From NCBI GenBank assembly GCA_900322025.1, contig ONYJ01000034.1, positions 1 through 39,882 on the forward strand: a DNA stretch of 39,882 nt, read 5' to 3'. This document shows positions 1 through 7,724 of this stretch, piece by piece (position 1 is the first letter of the stretch; every line of letters starts with the position of its first letter). The notes below the pieces were generated by a model that saw nothing but the letters and a program-made list of their open reading frames with translations, searched no databases and was not told the origin of the DNA. A program made the position numbers and the translations under genes. The DNA comes from an uncultured Bacteroidales bacterium (lineage in GTDB: Bacteria > Bacteroidota > Bacteroidia > Bacteroidales > UBA932).

Positions 1-349
1 AGTGCTGTTTTGAAAAAACTTTCACTGAGGCTATTTGTGGAGTGAAAGCGTGGCAAACCACAGGGGCTCCTAAAATATCCCGTATTTTTACATTATAAGA
101 AATGTCTCCATTCAGGCGACTAAGAGAATCGAACACATGTGTATCCTTTGTCAAATACTGATTGTGGTGCTTTTTTATACTTGCTATAATTTGAGTGCTT
201 CTGCCATCATGCTGAACCACTTTTAGGTGGTTGTATTCTCGATAGCCTCCTACAAAAGACTTCATATAAACAGATAAAGGTACATTACAACTGCCACTTA
301 CAAAAAAGATAAAAGTAGTCAGTATCAGTATATTAAAAATCCGTTTCAT
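1..349 (-). CDS. Putative lipoprotein, N-terminal part only (runs off left edge)
   Basis: An open frame on the minus strand begins with ATG at 347-349 and stays open for 116 codons to the window edge, so the C-terminus is missing. The protein begins MKRIFNILILTTFIFFVSGSC: two basic residues, a hydrophobic stretch and a Cys at residue 21 that fits a lipobox (V-S-G-S-C). I infer an exported lipoprotein. The mature part is polar (SVYMKSFVGGYREYNHLKVV, then IIASIKKHHNQYLT) and I recognise no family. A good promoter lies upstream at 406-438 on the same strand, and the gene is divergent from the S46 peptidase. The signal peptide plus promoter make a real gene likely; its function is unknown. Confidence 0.72.
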   Translation of the reverse strand, partial: MKRIFNILILTTFIFFVSGSCNVPLSVYMKSFVGGYREYNHLKVVQHDGRSTQIIASIKKHHNQYLTKDTHVFDSLSRLNGDISYNVKIRDILGAPVVCHAFTPQIASVKVFSKQH

Positions 350-405
350 GCTACTACCTATTAGGGTTATCGTAAGTAATTATTCTATATCTCATGCGAT
401 AATAG

Positions 406-438
406 CAAATTTAAGAACTTTTATACTCCCTCAACAAA
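406..438 (-). promoter_or_regulatory. Predicted promoter of the lipoprotein gene
   Basis: On the minus strand an exact -7 box TAAATTTG (complement of 406-413) is preceded, after a 21-base spacer, by TTTG (complement of 435-438). This fits the Bacteroides consensus TTTG-N19-21-TAnnTTTG. It predicts a leader of about 50 bases before the ATG at 349. Confidence 0.6.
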
Positions 439-555
439 ATCTGCAAATTTTTTACTTCAGAAAAAACTTTTCGGCTCAACAAAAATCTTTATTTCAGACT
501 GTTTTTCCGATTGTGCGCAATTCCATGTAAGCCTGTTTTTGCTTTATGGCTCCAT

Positions 556-586
556 TTTGTTATTTTTACGCAACAAAATACATTTG
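556..586 (+). promoter_or_regulatory. Predicted promoter of the S46 peptidase gene
   Basis: TTTG at 556-559, a 19-base spacer and TACATTTG at 579-586 match the Bacteroides promoter consensus at every defined position. Transcription should start around 590-593, giving a leader of about 60 bases and placing the hairpin at 590-608 at the very 5' end of the RNA. Confidence 0.75.
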
Positions 587-589
587 GAT

Positions 590-608
590 ACGTCTATATG
601 TTAGACGT
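590..608 (+). other. Perfect 6-bp hairpin at the predicted 5' end of the S46 mRNA
   Basis: ACGTCT (590-595) and AGACGT (603-608) are perfect complements around a 7-base loop. It lies directly downstream of the predicted -7 box. It could be an RNA-stabilising 5' stem-loop or a dyad bound by a regulator; the sequence alone does not decide. Confidence 0.45.
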
Positions 609-652
609 CTTTGATGTTCAAGAATAACATAAAAACATAAAATAGATTTAAT

Positions 653-2782
653 ATGAAAAAATTTAAATTTTTTGCCATTGCCTTGATGCTGATACTACCA
701 GTTTCGGCTTCTGCAGATGAGGGAATGTGGCTACTCCCACTTCTTGAAAAAATGAATATCAAAGTTATGCAGCAAAACGGCTGCAAACTTTCTGCAAAAC
801 AGATTTACGACATCAATAACTCCTCTCTAAAAGATGCGATTATGATCTTTGGTGGCGGATGTACTGCCGAGGTTGTTTCCGGCCAGGGTTTGATTTTTAC
901 CAATCACCATTGCGGATATTCCAGCATACAGCAACTATCCAGTACAGAGCACGATTACCTTACAGACGGATTCTGGGCTATGAATCTTTCAGAAGAACTT
1001 CCGGCGCCAGGCCTGAGCGTTACTTTCATAGACCGCTTTATAGATGTTACCAACCAGATGTTGGAAGCAGAAGCCCAAGCCTCTGCTATGGAAGGAAGAC
1101 AGCAAGATAACTTTATGCGCAATTTTCGCGATTCGTTAGTAAAGGCAGCTATCGGAGACAACAAACATCTTAATGCAAGAGTTGTTTCTTTCTACCAAGG
1201 AAATGCTTACTATATAGTTGTTTCCAAAACATTTAACGATATTCGTTTTGTAGGGGCACCGCCTTCTTCCATTGGAAAGTTCGGAGGAGAAACAGATAAC
1301 TGGGAATGGCCGAGACATACCGGCGACTTTTCTGTTTTTAGAATATATGCCGACAAAGACAACAATCCTGCAAGCTATTCTCCAGACAATGTTCCATACA
1401 GCCCAAAGAAGTTCCTCAGCATTTCTATGAAGGGTTATAAGCCCGGAGACTTTGCTATGGTTATAGGATTTCCGGGAAGTACAGACAGATATCTGACAAG
1501 CCAGGAAGTTATAGATCGTAGAGACGCTCAAAACACTCCGCGAATAATAGCCAGAACCGCTAAGGAAAATGTGTGGAGAGCTGCCATGAGAGCAGATCAG
1601 AAAACCAATATTCAATATGCCAGCAAGTTTGCAAGTTCTTCCAACTACCGTAAAAACAGTATTGGTATGAACGAAACTTTTGCAAAGTTAGGAACTGCCG
1701 ACAGAAGAGCCGAAGAAGAAAAGATATTCAATGAATGGGCTGCTCAAAACCCTACAAGACAAGCCGAATATGGCAATTGTGTTGAGTCTATTAACTCTAT
1801 AGTGGCCGCAAGAGGCAAGACTTACACAGCTCTTGTTTATCTTATGGAAACCCTCAACAATGTAGAAATTCTTACTCCTGCATCAAGAGCAAACAGAGTT
1901 CAAAAGCCAGAAGATATTCAAGAGATTTTTGTAAAGAGCACAGAAAAATTCTATAAGGATTATTCTCCGGAACTCGATCGCCAAACCAGTAAGGTGTTGT
2001 TAAAAACATTCCTGCAGTATGTTACAAATCCTGCCTATATTCCACAGTGTTTCAAAACAATAGAGGAGCAGTTCGGTGGAAGTATAGATAAATATGTAGA
2101 TAATATTTTTGATAACTCTGTATTTACTTCACAAGACAAGGCTGTAAAAGCCCTCATGGACGAAAACTTTAATCTCAGAGAAGATCCGGCTTTTAAATAT
2201 TTAATGGAATTCTCTACCTCTTATCGTCCTATGATGGAAGAGGTAAATAAAAATTCAGAAGAATTTGGGAAGGCTAAAAAAGCATATATGAAGGGCCTCA
2301 TGGAAATGAATGGTAATAACCCTATTTATCCAGACGCAAACTTCACAATGAGGCTCACCTACGGAAAGGTTGGTGGCTACAGCCCTAAAGATGGTGTTAC
2401 TTACAACTACTACACAACTCTTGAGGGTATTATGCAGAAAGAAAATCCTGAAGACCCTGAGTTTATAGTTCCTGCAAAACTCAAAGAACTATACCAAAAT
2501 AAAGATTATGGAAGGTATGCTTTGCCTAATGGCGAAATGCCTGTTTGCTTCCTCACAAACAACGATATTACCGGAGGAAATTCGGGCAGTGATGTGCTTA
2601 ATGCCAAGGGAGAGCTTATCGGACTTGCCTTCGACGGCAACTGGGAAGCTATGAGTGGAGATATTATCTTTGAGCCTAATCTACAAAGATGTATAAATGT
2701 AGATATCCGTTATGTGCTGTTTATTATAGACAAGTTTGGCGGTGCCGGATATCTGCTGAAAGAAATGGATATAAAATACTAA
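653..2782 (+). CDS. Secreted S46-family dipeptidyl-peptidase (DPP7/DPP11 type)
   Basis: A periplasmic serine exopeptidase that releases dipeptides from the N-terminus of oligopeptides, used by Bacteroidales for protein-derived nutrition. At 709 residues it has the family's usual length. Residues 1-21 form a signal peptide ending VSASA. The S46 triad is visible: His86 in TNHHCGY, Asp225 in RHTGDFSVFR and nucleophile Ser644 in TGGNSGSDV. N216-W217, expected to bind the substrate amino terminus, is in ETDNWEWP. The position 18 residues after the nucleophile, which in Porphyromonas enzymes separates DPP11 (Arg673, acidic P1) from DPP7 (Gly, hydrophobic P1), is Gly662 (FDGNW), so I infer DPP7-like specificity. 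The gene has its own promoter at 556-586 and is followed 4 bases later by mrp, so the two may be co-transcribed. Confidence 0.95.
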   Translation: MKKFKFFAIALMLILPVSASADEGMWLLPLLEKMNIKVMQQNGCKLSAKQIYDINNSSLKDAIMIFGGGCTAEVVSGQGLIFTNHHCGYSSIQQLSSTEHDYLTDGFWAMNLSEELPAPGLSVTFIDRFIDVTNQMLEAEAQASAMEGRQQDNFMRNFRDSLVKAAIGDNKHLNARVVSFYQGNAYYIVVSKTFNDIRFVGAPPSSIGKFGGETDNWEWPRHTGDFSVFRIYADKDNNPASYSPDNVPYSPKKFLSISMKGYKPGDFAMVIGFPGSTDRYLTSQEVIDRRDAQNTPRIIARTAKENVWRAAMRADQKTNIQYASKFASSSNYRKNSIGMNETFAKLGTADRRAEEEKIFNEWAAQNPTRQAEYGNCVESINSIVAARGKTYTALVYLMETLNNVEILTPASRANRVQKPEDIQEIFVKSTEKFYKDYSPELDRQTSKVLLKTFLQYVTNPAYIPQCFKTIEEQFGGSIDKYVDNIFDNSVFTSQDKAVKALMDENFNLREDPAFKYLMEFSTSYRPMMEEVNKNSEEFGKAKKAYMKGLMEMNGNNPIYPDANFTMRLTYGKVGGYSPKDGVTYNYYTTLEGIMQKENPEDPEFIVPAKLKELYQNKDYGRYALPNGEMPVCFLTNNDITGGNSGSDVLNAKGELIGLAFDGNWEAMSGDIIFEPNLQRCINVDIRYVLFIIDKFGGAGYLLKEMDIKY

Positions 2783-2786
2783 TATT

Positions 2787-3881
2787 ATGATTCAACTTTC
2801 TGAGATAGAAGAAGTTCTAAACTTGGTTTTTCATCCAGAATACGAACGCAGTATTATAGAATTAAATTTAGTTAAGAACCTCGAATATATATCAGATAGC
2901 AGCGACGACAATGCCGGAACTATAAAGTTCCGGCTTGTTTTCCTTCGCAACGACCCTATGTCTAACTCCATAAAGGAGGCTTGCGAGAAAGCCCTAAAAA
3001 AAGCCTTCCCCAAGGCCAAAGCCAGCATACTTGTTCTGATAGATTCACAAAAGGCTACAGAGCGGAAAAAAGGAGCAGAGGCCAAGAAAAACAAGCCTAA
3101 GAAAAAAGAGTTGCAAGGTGTGGCCAACATTATAGCCATAGCTTCAGGAAAAGGAGGTGTTGGTAAGTCTTCCGTAGCTGTAAATCTTGCTATTGCCTTG
3201 AGTCAAAAAGGGTATAAGGTGGGGCTTTTAGATGCTGATGTATATGGTCCGTCTATTCCTAAAATGACAGATACAGAAGGAGAGCTCCCTCCTGCCACCA
3301 AACAAGAGCAAGATGGAGTAGAAACAGACCTTATAATGCCTATAGAAAAGTATGGGGTAAAATGGATGAGTATAGGCTACTTTGTGCAACCCGACCAAGC
3401 CCTTATCTGGAGAGGCCCTATGGCATGTAGCGCACTTAAACAATTATCCTATGGAGTGTTATGGGGAGAATTAGACTACCTGTTAATAGATCTTCCTCCG
3501 GGAACCGGAGATATTCATATCACAATGGTTCAAGAGATTCCTCTCACCGGCGCAATAATAGTAACCACTCCACAGCAAATAGCACTTGCAGATGTAGAAA
3601 AGGGTATTAACATGTTCAAGAACAAAGATGTAAATACTCCAATTCTTGGCATTGTTGAAAACATGAGTTGGTTTACTCCACAGGAACTTCCAAACAACAA
3701 ATACTACATTTTTGGGAAAGAAGGCGGAAGAAAGATGGCAGACAAATACAACCTGCCTTTATTAGGACAAGTTCCTATTGTTATGAGTATTATGGAGGGA
3801 GGAGATTCCGGTAGGCCTGCCGCTCTCAATAACGAAATAGTTAAAGAAAGCTTCCTGAAAATTGCAGAAGCTCTCATATAA
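2787..3881 (+). CDS. mrp: Mrp/ApbC-type Fe-S cluster carrier P-loop ATPase
   Basis: A cytosolic ParA/MinD-superfamily ATPase of the Mrp/NBP35 family, thought to carry and deliver Fe-S clusters. Residues about 4-85 look like a MIP18/DUF59 domain. A Lys-rich linker (about 93-108) leads to the deviant Walker A GKGGVGKS at 121-128; DADVYGPSIP and LIDLPPGTGD follow as the switch and Walker B motifs. At 364 residues it has the normal length for a DUF59-Mrp fusion. Oddity: where many Mrp proteins have a CxxC cluster ligand after ENMS, this one reads ENMSWFTPQELPNN and has no cysteine there. I believe this variant is common in Bacteroidetes, but I cannot check. The start ATG lies 4 bases after the S46 stop. 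The gene ends facing rnhB, 44 bases away. Confidence 0.93.
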   Translation: MIQLSEIEEVLNLVFHPEYERSIIELNLVKNLEYISDSSDDNAGTIKFRLVFLRNDPMSNSIKEACEKALKKAFPKAKASILVLIDSQKATERKKGAEAKKNKPKKKELQGVANIIAIASGKGGVGKSSVAVNLAIALSQKGYKVGLLDADVYGPSIPKMTDTEGELPPATKQEQDGVETDLIMPIEKYGVKWMSIGYFVQPDQALIWRGPMACSALKQLSYGVLWGELDYLLIDLPPGTGDIHITMVQEIPLTGAIIVTTPQQIALADVEKGINMFKNKDVNTPILGIVENMSWFTPQELPNNKYYIFGKEGGRKMADKYNLPLLGQVPIVMSIMEGGDSGRPAALNNEIVKESFLKIAEALI

Positions 3882-3925
3882 GATTTTCGTTTTCACGCAG
3901 CTCTTCATGCAAGTTTTTTATACCT

Positions 3926-4666
3926 CTAAAATAGAGTGGGTTCTGCAAGCAAGCGAAAGCTTAAACGGTGGTAGGGAGAGGGGCCGTACTTTGCAATTGC
4001 GCTGCGATGATCTTTTGTTGGATAGGCCTTGTTTTTCTTCCAACCATATTGAGGATATTCTTCAGAAAGCTTTTCCATTATATGGTCTCTCTCGGTTTTT
4101 GCCAAGATGGAGGCTGCTGCTATAGACATGTATTTTCCATCGCCTTTTACTATGGTTTGGTGCGGAATTTTATTGCCGGTAAGCACAGAACTGTAGGAGT
4201 GAAATCTGTTGCCGTCTGAGATAATATTGTCAATAAAAACACCTTTTTCTGAAGTTAATTCGTTATCTGAAAAAAGATGCAACTTTGCAAGCTTTTTTTC
4301 TACCTCAGCAATAGCTTTATGCATAGCCAAAATAGAAGCATTGAGAATGTTTATGCGGTCTATTTCTTCTGCCTCCACCCTTGCAATACCCCAAGCAAGA
4401 GCATGTTCCATTATCAGAGGCCGTAACTCTTCTCTTTGTTTTTCTGTAAGTTTCTTGGAATCCGTTAGATGCGGATTTTCAAAAAGAGGGTTTCCCTCAA
4501 CCTTTCCTATCTCTTTTCCTTCCCGATAAAAAGGAAGTACAACGGCAGCAGCAACAATAGGACCGGCCAAAGGCCCTCTGCCGGCCTCATCGGTGCCAAC
4601 TTCAAAGACTCCCTTTATAAGAAACGGAGAGAGCCTCTGAACTATTGTTTCCAATTTTATGCTCAT
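3926..4666 (-). CDS. rnhB: Ribonuclease HII
   Basis: Cytosolic enzyme that cuts the RNA strand of RNA-DNA hybrids and starts removal of single ribonucleotides misincorporated in DNA. The RNase HII signature GTDEAGRGPLAGP is at about residues 24-36, giving metal ligands Asp26 and Glu27; Asp146 (VFIDN) and Asp176 (VKGDGKY) complete the expected set, and SIAAASILAKTERD is the conserved helix. At 246 residues it is somewhat longer than many bacterial RNase HII proteins, mostly through extra residues around 48-65 and 132-145. It lies 50 bases downstream of aspS on the same strand, probably as the second gene of one transcript. Confidence 0.95.
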   Translation of the reverse strand: MSIKLETIVQRLSPFLIKGVFEVGTDEAGRGPLAGPIVAAAVVLPFYREGKEIGKVEGNPLFENPHLTDSKKLTEKQREELRPLIMEHALAWGIARVEAEEIDRINILNASILAMHKAIAEVEKKLAKLHLFSDNELTSEKGVFIDNIISDGNRFHSYSSVLTGNKIPHQTIVKGDGKYMSIAAASILAKTERDHIMEKLSEEYPQYGWKKNKAYPTKDHRSAIAKYGPSPYHRLSFRLLAEPTLF

Positions 4667-4716
4667 AAAATCTGTGCGGTTGACACAGCCGTTCCAAATA
4701 CTTTTTCAAAAACAGC

Positions 4717-6492
4717 CTATTGTTCTTCCTTCTTGAAGGTGCTCTTTAAGAAGAGTTCGTCCATTTGGCTGTTGTCTATTACAGATGGAGCATCTGCCAT
4801 AATATCTCTGCCTGTATTATTCTTTGGAAAAGCTATATAGTCTCTGATTGTTTCTTGTCCGCCAAACAACGCACAAAGCCTATCAAAGCCAAAGGCGATT
4901 CCTCCGTGTGGAGGTGCTCCATATTTAAACGCATTCATCAGAAAGCCAAAACGGTATTGTGCCTGTTCTTGTGTAAAGCCAAGTATTTCAAACATTCTCT
5001 CCTGAACCTTTCTATCGTAAATTCTTATAGAACCTCCTCCTATTTCATTGCCGTTAAGAACAATATCATAGGCATTAGCCTTTACGGCTGCAAGTTGGTT
5101 TTTATCTTTCGAGTAGAATTTCTCCATATCTTCCGGTTTGGGAGAAGTAAACGGATGGTGCATAGCATAGAACCGTGCAGTTTCTTCGTCCCATTCAAGC
5201 AATGGAAAATCTGTTATCCATAATGGCTTGAACTCCTCTGGATTTCTTAAACCGAGCCTGTTTCCCATTTCTAAGCGTAATGTACCAAGCGCTGTTTGAG
5301 TTTTACGCTTAGCTCCACAGAGGATAAGGATAAGATCGCCTTTTTCGGCATGACATTTTTCTGCAATTTTACTGAGCTGCTCCGGTGTATAGAATTTATC
5401 TACAGAAGACTTTATTTCTTCTCCATATTTAATAAAAATCAAGCCTTTAGCCCCTATCTGCGGCCGCTTTACCCATTCTGTAAGTTCGTCGGTTTGCTTA
5501 CGAGAATAAGCTGCACAGCCTGTAACGGAAATAGCACCAACATACTCTGCTGTATCGAATACAGAAAAGCCTTTCCCCTGCACGCAAGAGGTTATATCAT
5601 GTATCTGCATTCCAAATCTCAGATCTGGCTTATCGCTTCCATAATATTCCATGGCCTCGTCGTAAGTCATTCTTTCAAAAGGTTCTGCAAAATCTTTCTT
5701 TAATACGCTTTTGAACAAATGTTTTACCAACCCTTCAAACATCTGCAAAACATCTTCTCTTTCAACAAAAGACATCTCACAGTCTATCTGCGTAAATTCC
5801 GGCTGGCGATCTGCCCTTAAATCCTCATCTCTAAAACACCTAACTATCTGAAAATAGCGGTCGTAACCAGCAACCATCAACAACTGTTTGAATGTTTGAG
5901 GGCTCTGTGGGAGGGCATAAAATTCGCCCGGATTCATTCTGGAAGGAACAACAAAATCTCTTGCCCCCTCAGGAGTAGATTTTATGAGGAATGGGGTTTC
6001 TATTTCCATAAAATCTTGGCTATCTAAGTATTTTCTGGTTTCTATCGCCATTCTATGACGCAAAGCCAAAGCCTTTTGGAGCGGATTTCTTCTCAAATCT
6101 ATGTAGCGATATTTCCCGCGAATGTCTTCTCCTCCGTCTGTCTGGTCTTCTATTGTAAAAGGTGGTGTTTCAGCAGCATTAAGTATGGTTATTTTTTCGA
6201 TCTTTATTTCTATGTCGCCAGTAGGCATTTTGGGATTTTTGCTTTGCCTTTCACACACAACGCCCTCTGTCTGAATAACAAACTCTCTTCCCAAGCCTCT
6301 AATAACTTCCAAAACTTTGGCATCTGCGTTATCTTCTGCCACTAGTTGGGTTATCCCGTAGCGGTCTCTTAAATCCACAAAGTTTAGGCTACCCATCTTT
6401 CTTATTCTCTGTACCCAGCCGGCAAGAGTTACTTTTTTCCCAACATCGCCTATGCGAAGTTCTCCACATGTATTTGTTCTATACATACTCAT
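4717..6492 (-). CDS. aspS: Aspartyl-tRNA synthetase
   Basis: Class II synthetase that charges tRNA-Asp for translation. The N-terminal OB fold (VTLAGWVQRIRKMGSLNFV) binds the anticodon. The class II catalytic core shows the conserved RCFRDEDLRADRQPEFTQID segment (motif 2) and the motif 3 stretch GGIAFGFDRLC. Between them lies the bacterial GAD-type insertion. The length of 591 residues is normal for bacterial AspRS. The chosen ATG begins MSMYRTNTCGELR; a second Met two codons later is an alternative. No exact promoter box stands right before it; TAGCCTTG about 32 bases upstream has one mismatch to the -7 consensus. Upstream is the divergent region shared with ksgA; rnhB follows. Confidence 0.97.
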   Translation of the reverse strand: MSMYRTNTCGELRIGDVGKKVTLAGWVQRIRKMGSLNFVDLRDRYGITQLVAEDNADAKVLEVIRGLGREFVIQTEGVVCERQSKNPKMPTGDIEIKIEKITILNAAETPPFTIEDQTDGGEDIRGKYRYIDLRRNPLQKALALRHRMAIETRKYLDSQDFMEIETPFLIKSTPEGARDFVVPSRMNPGEFYALPQSPQTFKQLLMVAGYDRYFQIVRCFRDEDLRADRQPEFTQIDCEMSFVEREDVLQMFEGLVKHLFKSVLKKDFAEPFERMTYDEAMEYYGSDKPDLRFGMQIHDITSCVQGKGFSVFDTAEYVGAISVTGCAAYSRKQTDELTEWVKRPQIGAKGLIFIKYGEEIKSSVDKFYTPEQLSKIAEKCHAEKGDLILILCGAKRKTQTALGTLRLEMGNRLGLRNPEEFKPLWITDFPLLEWDEETARFYAMHHPFTSPKPEDMEKFYSKDKNQLAAVKANAYDIVLNGNEIGGGSIRIYDRKVQERMFEILGFTQEQAQYRFGFLMNAFKYGAPPHGGIAFGFDRLCALFGGQETIRDYIAFPKNNTGRDIMADAPSVIDNSQMDELFLKSTFKKEEQ

Positions 6493-6739
6493 ATTGTATA
6501 TTTATTGCTCTTTTTATACAACTTTTTCAAGGCTATTTTTGCAAAAAGAAGCCAAAAGTTTAACGGCTTCAAAGTTACTTAAAAACAAATAATCCACAGC
6601 TATTTTTATAATTTGTTTTCCTTTTTCGCCATAAAGTATCAGAAGCGTCTAATCTCAACCTCCCTACATTTTCAAAGTCTATGAGCATTAGGTATTCTTT
6701 GCTTTGTTATGCTGTTATTTTGTTTCTCGAAAATTATAG

Positions 6740-6776
6740 ACATCTGCTTTGACTTTGCAAATAACATCTGTTTTGA
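6740..6776 (+). repeat. 13-base direct repeat spanning the ksgA promoter
   Basis: ACATCTGCTTTGA (6740-6752) and ACATCTGTTTTGA (6764-6776) differ at one base and are offset by 24 bases. The first copy abuts the -33 element and the second fills the end of the spacer. Both copies are followed by a TTTGCA-type sequence, so the unit may be a duplicated promoter segment or a tandem operator. Confidence 0.5.
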
Positions 6777-6784
6777 TATTTTTG
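6754..6784 (+). promoter_or_regulatory. Predicted ksgA promoter, nearly leaderless
   Basis: TTTG (6754-6757), a 19-base spacer and TATTTTTG (6777-6784) match the Bacteroides consensus perfectly. The box ends only 7 bases before the ksgA ATG at 6792, so the mRNA should have a leader of only a few bases. Confidence 0.75.
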
Positions 6785-6791
6785 CATAGCC

Positions 6792-7724
6792 ATGGGAAGA
6801 TACATCTCTCACAGAAAAAATATATGCGCCCCTAAGTACGAGGGAGTTAGAGCCAAAAAGGCTCTTGGCCAACATTTTCTGCACAACGAAGACATTGCCA
6901 TAGAAATTGTTGATTCTCTGCTTATTCCTTCCACAGGATTAGACAATGCTCCAACTATTGAAGGCGGTGTAAATGTTTTGGAAGTAGGTCCGGGGACTGG
7001 GGTCTTAACCCAATATCTTCTCATGGATAAGCGCATAAATTTACAGCTATGCGAAATAGATACAGAGTCTATAGATAAGCTGAGAGCTCGCTTTCCTCAG
7101 TTTCTATACACCTTACAGCCAAGAGATTTCTTGCAAACATCTTTACAAGAAGTCTTTCCTGCCGTAAAGGAAAATAGCATTATATCCGGAACCAACGGCA
7201 ACGAAGTTTATATCATCGGTAATTTTCCATATAATATTTCATCGCAGATTTTTTTCAAGGTATTAGAGGAAACAGAACGCATTACACAGGTTGTATGTAT
7301 GCTACAAAAGGAAGTGGCCCAAAGACTTGCCAGCAAGCCCGGAAGCAGAGATTATGGCATACTTTCCGTTTTGCTGCAAACTTGGTACGACATAGAATAT
7401 CTTTTTACTGTTGATGAAAGGCAATTTGTGCCTCCTCCTAAGGTTAAGAGCGGAGTTATCAGGCTCTGGAGAAACACACGCCTATCTTTGGGATGTAACG
7501 AACAGCTTTATAGGAGCATAATTAAAACAACTTTCGGACAGAGAAGAAAAACCCTGCGCAATTCTATTCGCCAGATTATTTCCCCAGAAATTATGACGGC
7601 AGACAAGAAGGCTGCACAGTTATTGGACATGAGGCCGGAGCAGCTTGATGTAGAAGATTTTATACATCTTACTTTAACGGCAGAAAAATATAAACAGCAT
7701 GAAAGGAAAGATGAGCTTGATTAA
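6792..7724 (+). CDS. rsmA: 16S rRNA dimethyladenosine transferase (KsgA/RsmA)
   Basis: SAM-dependent enzyme that dimethylates two adjacent adenosines near the 3' end of 16S rRNA during 30S maturation. The family N-terminus VRAKKALGQHFL begins at residue 19; NVLEVGPGTGVLTQYL is SAM motif I and IIGNFPYNISSQIFF is the catalytic NxPY motif. At 310 residues it is longer than E. coli KsgA (273), with extra segments before motif I (PSTGLDNAPTIEGG) and before the NxPY motif. The start is well constrained: no in-frame ATG, GTG or TTG occurs between 6792 and the conserved VRAKK segment. The promoter box ends 7 bases upstream, so translation probably begins almost at the RNA 5' end. The gene end overlaps the next coding region. 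Confidence 0.95.
   Translation: MGRYISHRKNICAPKYEGVRAKKALGQHFLHNEDIAIEIVDSLLIPSTGLDNAPTIEGGVNVLEVGPGTGVLTQYLLMDKRINLQLCEIDTESIDKLRARFPQFLYTLQPRDFLQTSLQEVFPAVKENSIISGTNGNEVYIIGNFPYNISSQIFFKVLEETERITQVVCMLQKEVAQRLASKPGSRDYGILSVLLQTWYDIEYLFTVDERQFVPPPKVKSGVIRLWRNTRLSLGCNEQLYRSIIKTTFGQRRKTLRNSIRQIISPEIMTADKKAAQLLDMRPEQLDVEDFIHLTLTAEKYKQHERKDELD

Larger units (their letters stand above)
350..652. other. Divergent intergenic region, 303 bases
   Basis: This stretch separates the lipoprotein gene (minus) from the S46 peptidase gene (plus). It holds one predicted promoter for each (406-438 minus, 556-586 plus) and a perfect hairpin at 590-608. A 60-codon frame at 348-530 overlaps the minus promoter and has no plausible protein features, so I do not call it a gene. 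Confidence 0.7.
6493..6791. other. Divergent intergenic region between aspS and ksgA, 299 bases
   Basis: It holds the ksgA promoter (6754-6784) with an overlapping direct repeat (6740-6776), and in the aspS leader region an inverted repeat GAAGCC (6548-6553)/GGCTTC (6565-6570) with an 11-base loop. A minus-strand box TAACTTTG (complement of 6571-6578) matches the -7 consensus but has no TTTG at the right distance, so the aspS promoter is uncertain. I see no gene or RNA here. Confidence 0.55.

Noticed and set aside
348..530. 60-codon plus-strand frame in the first intergenic region
   Set aside because: It overlaps the lipoprotein promoter and start, has no recognisable protein character and does not carry a promoter of its own.
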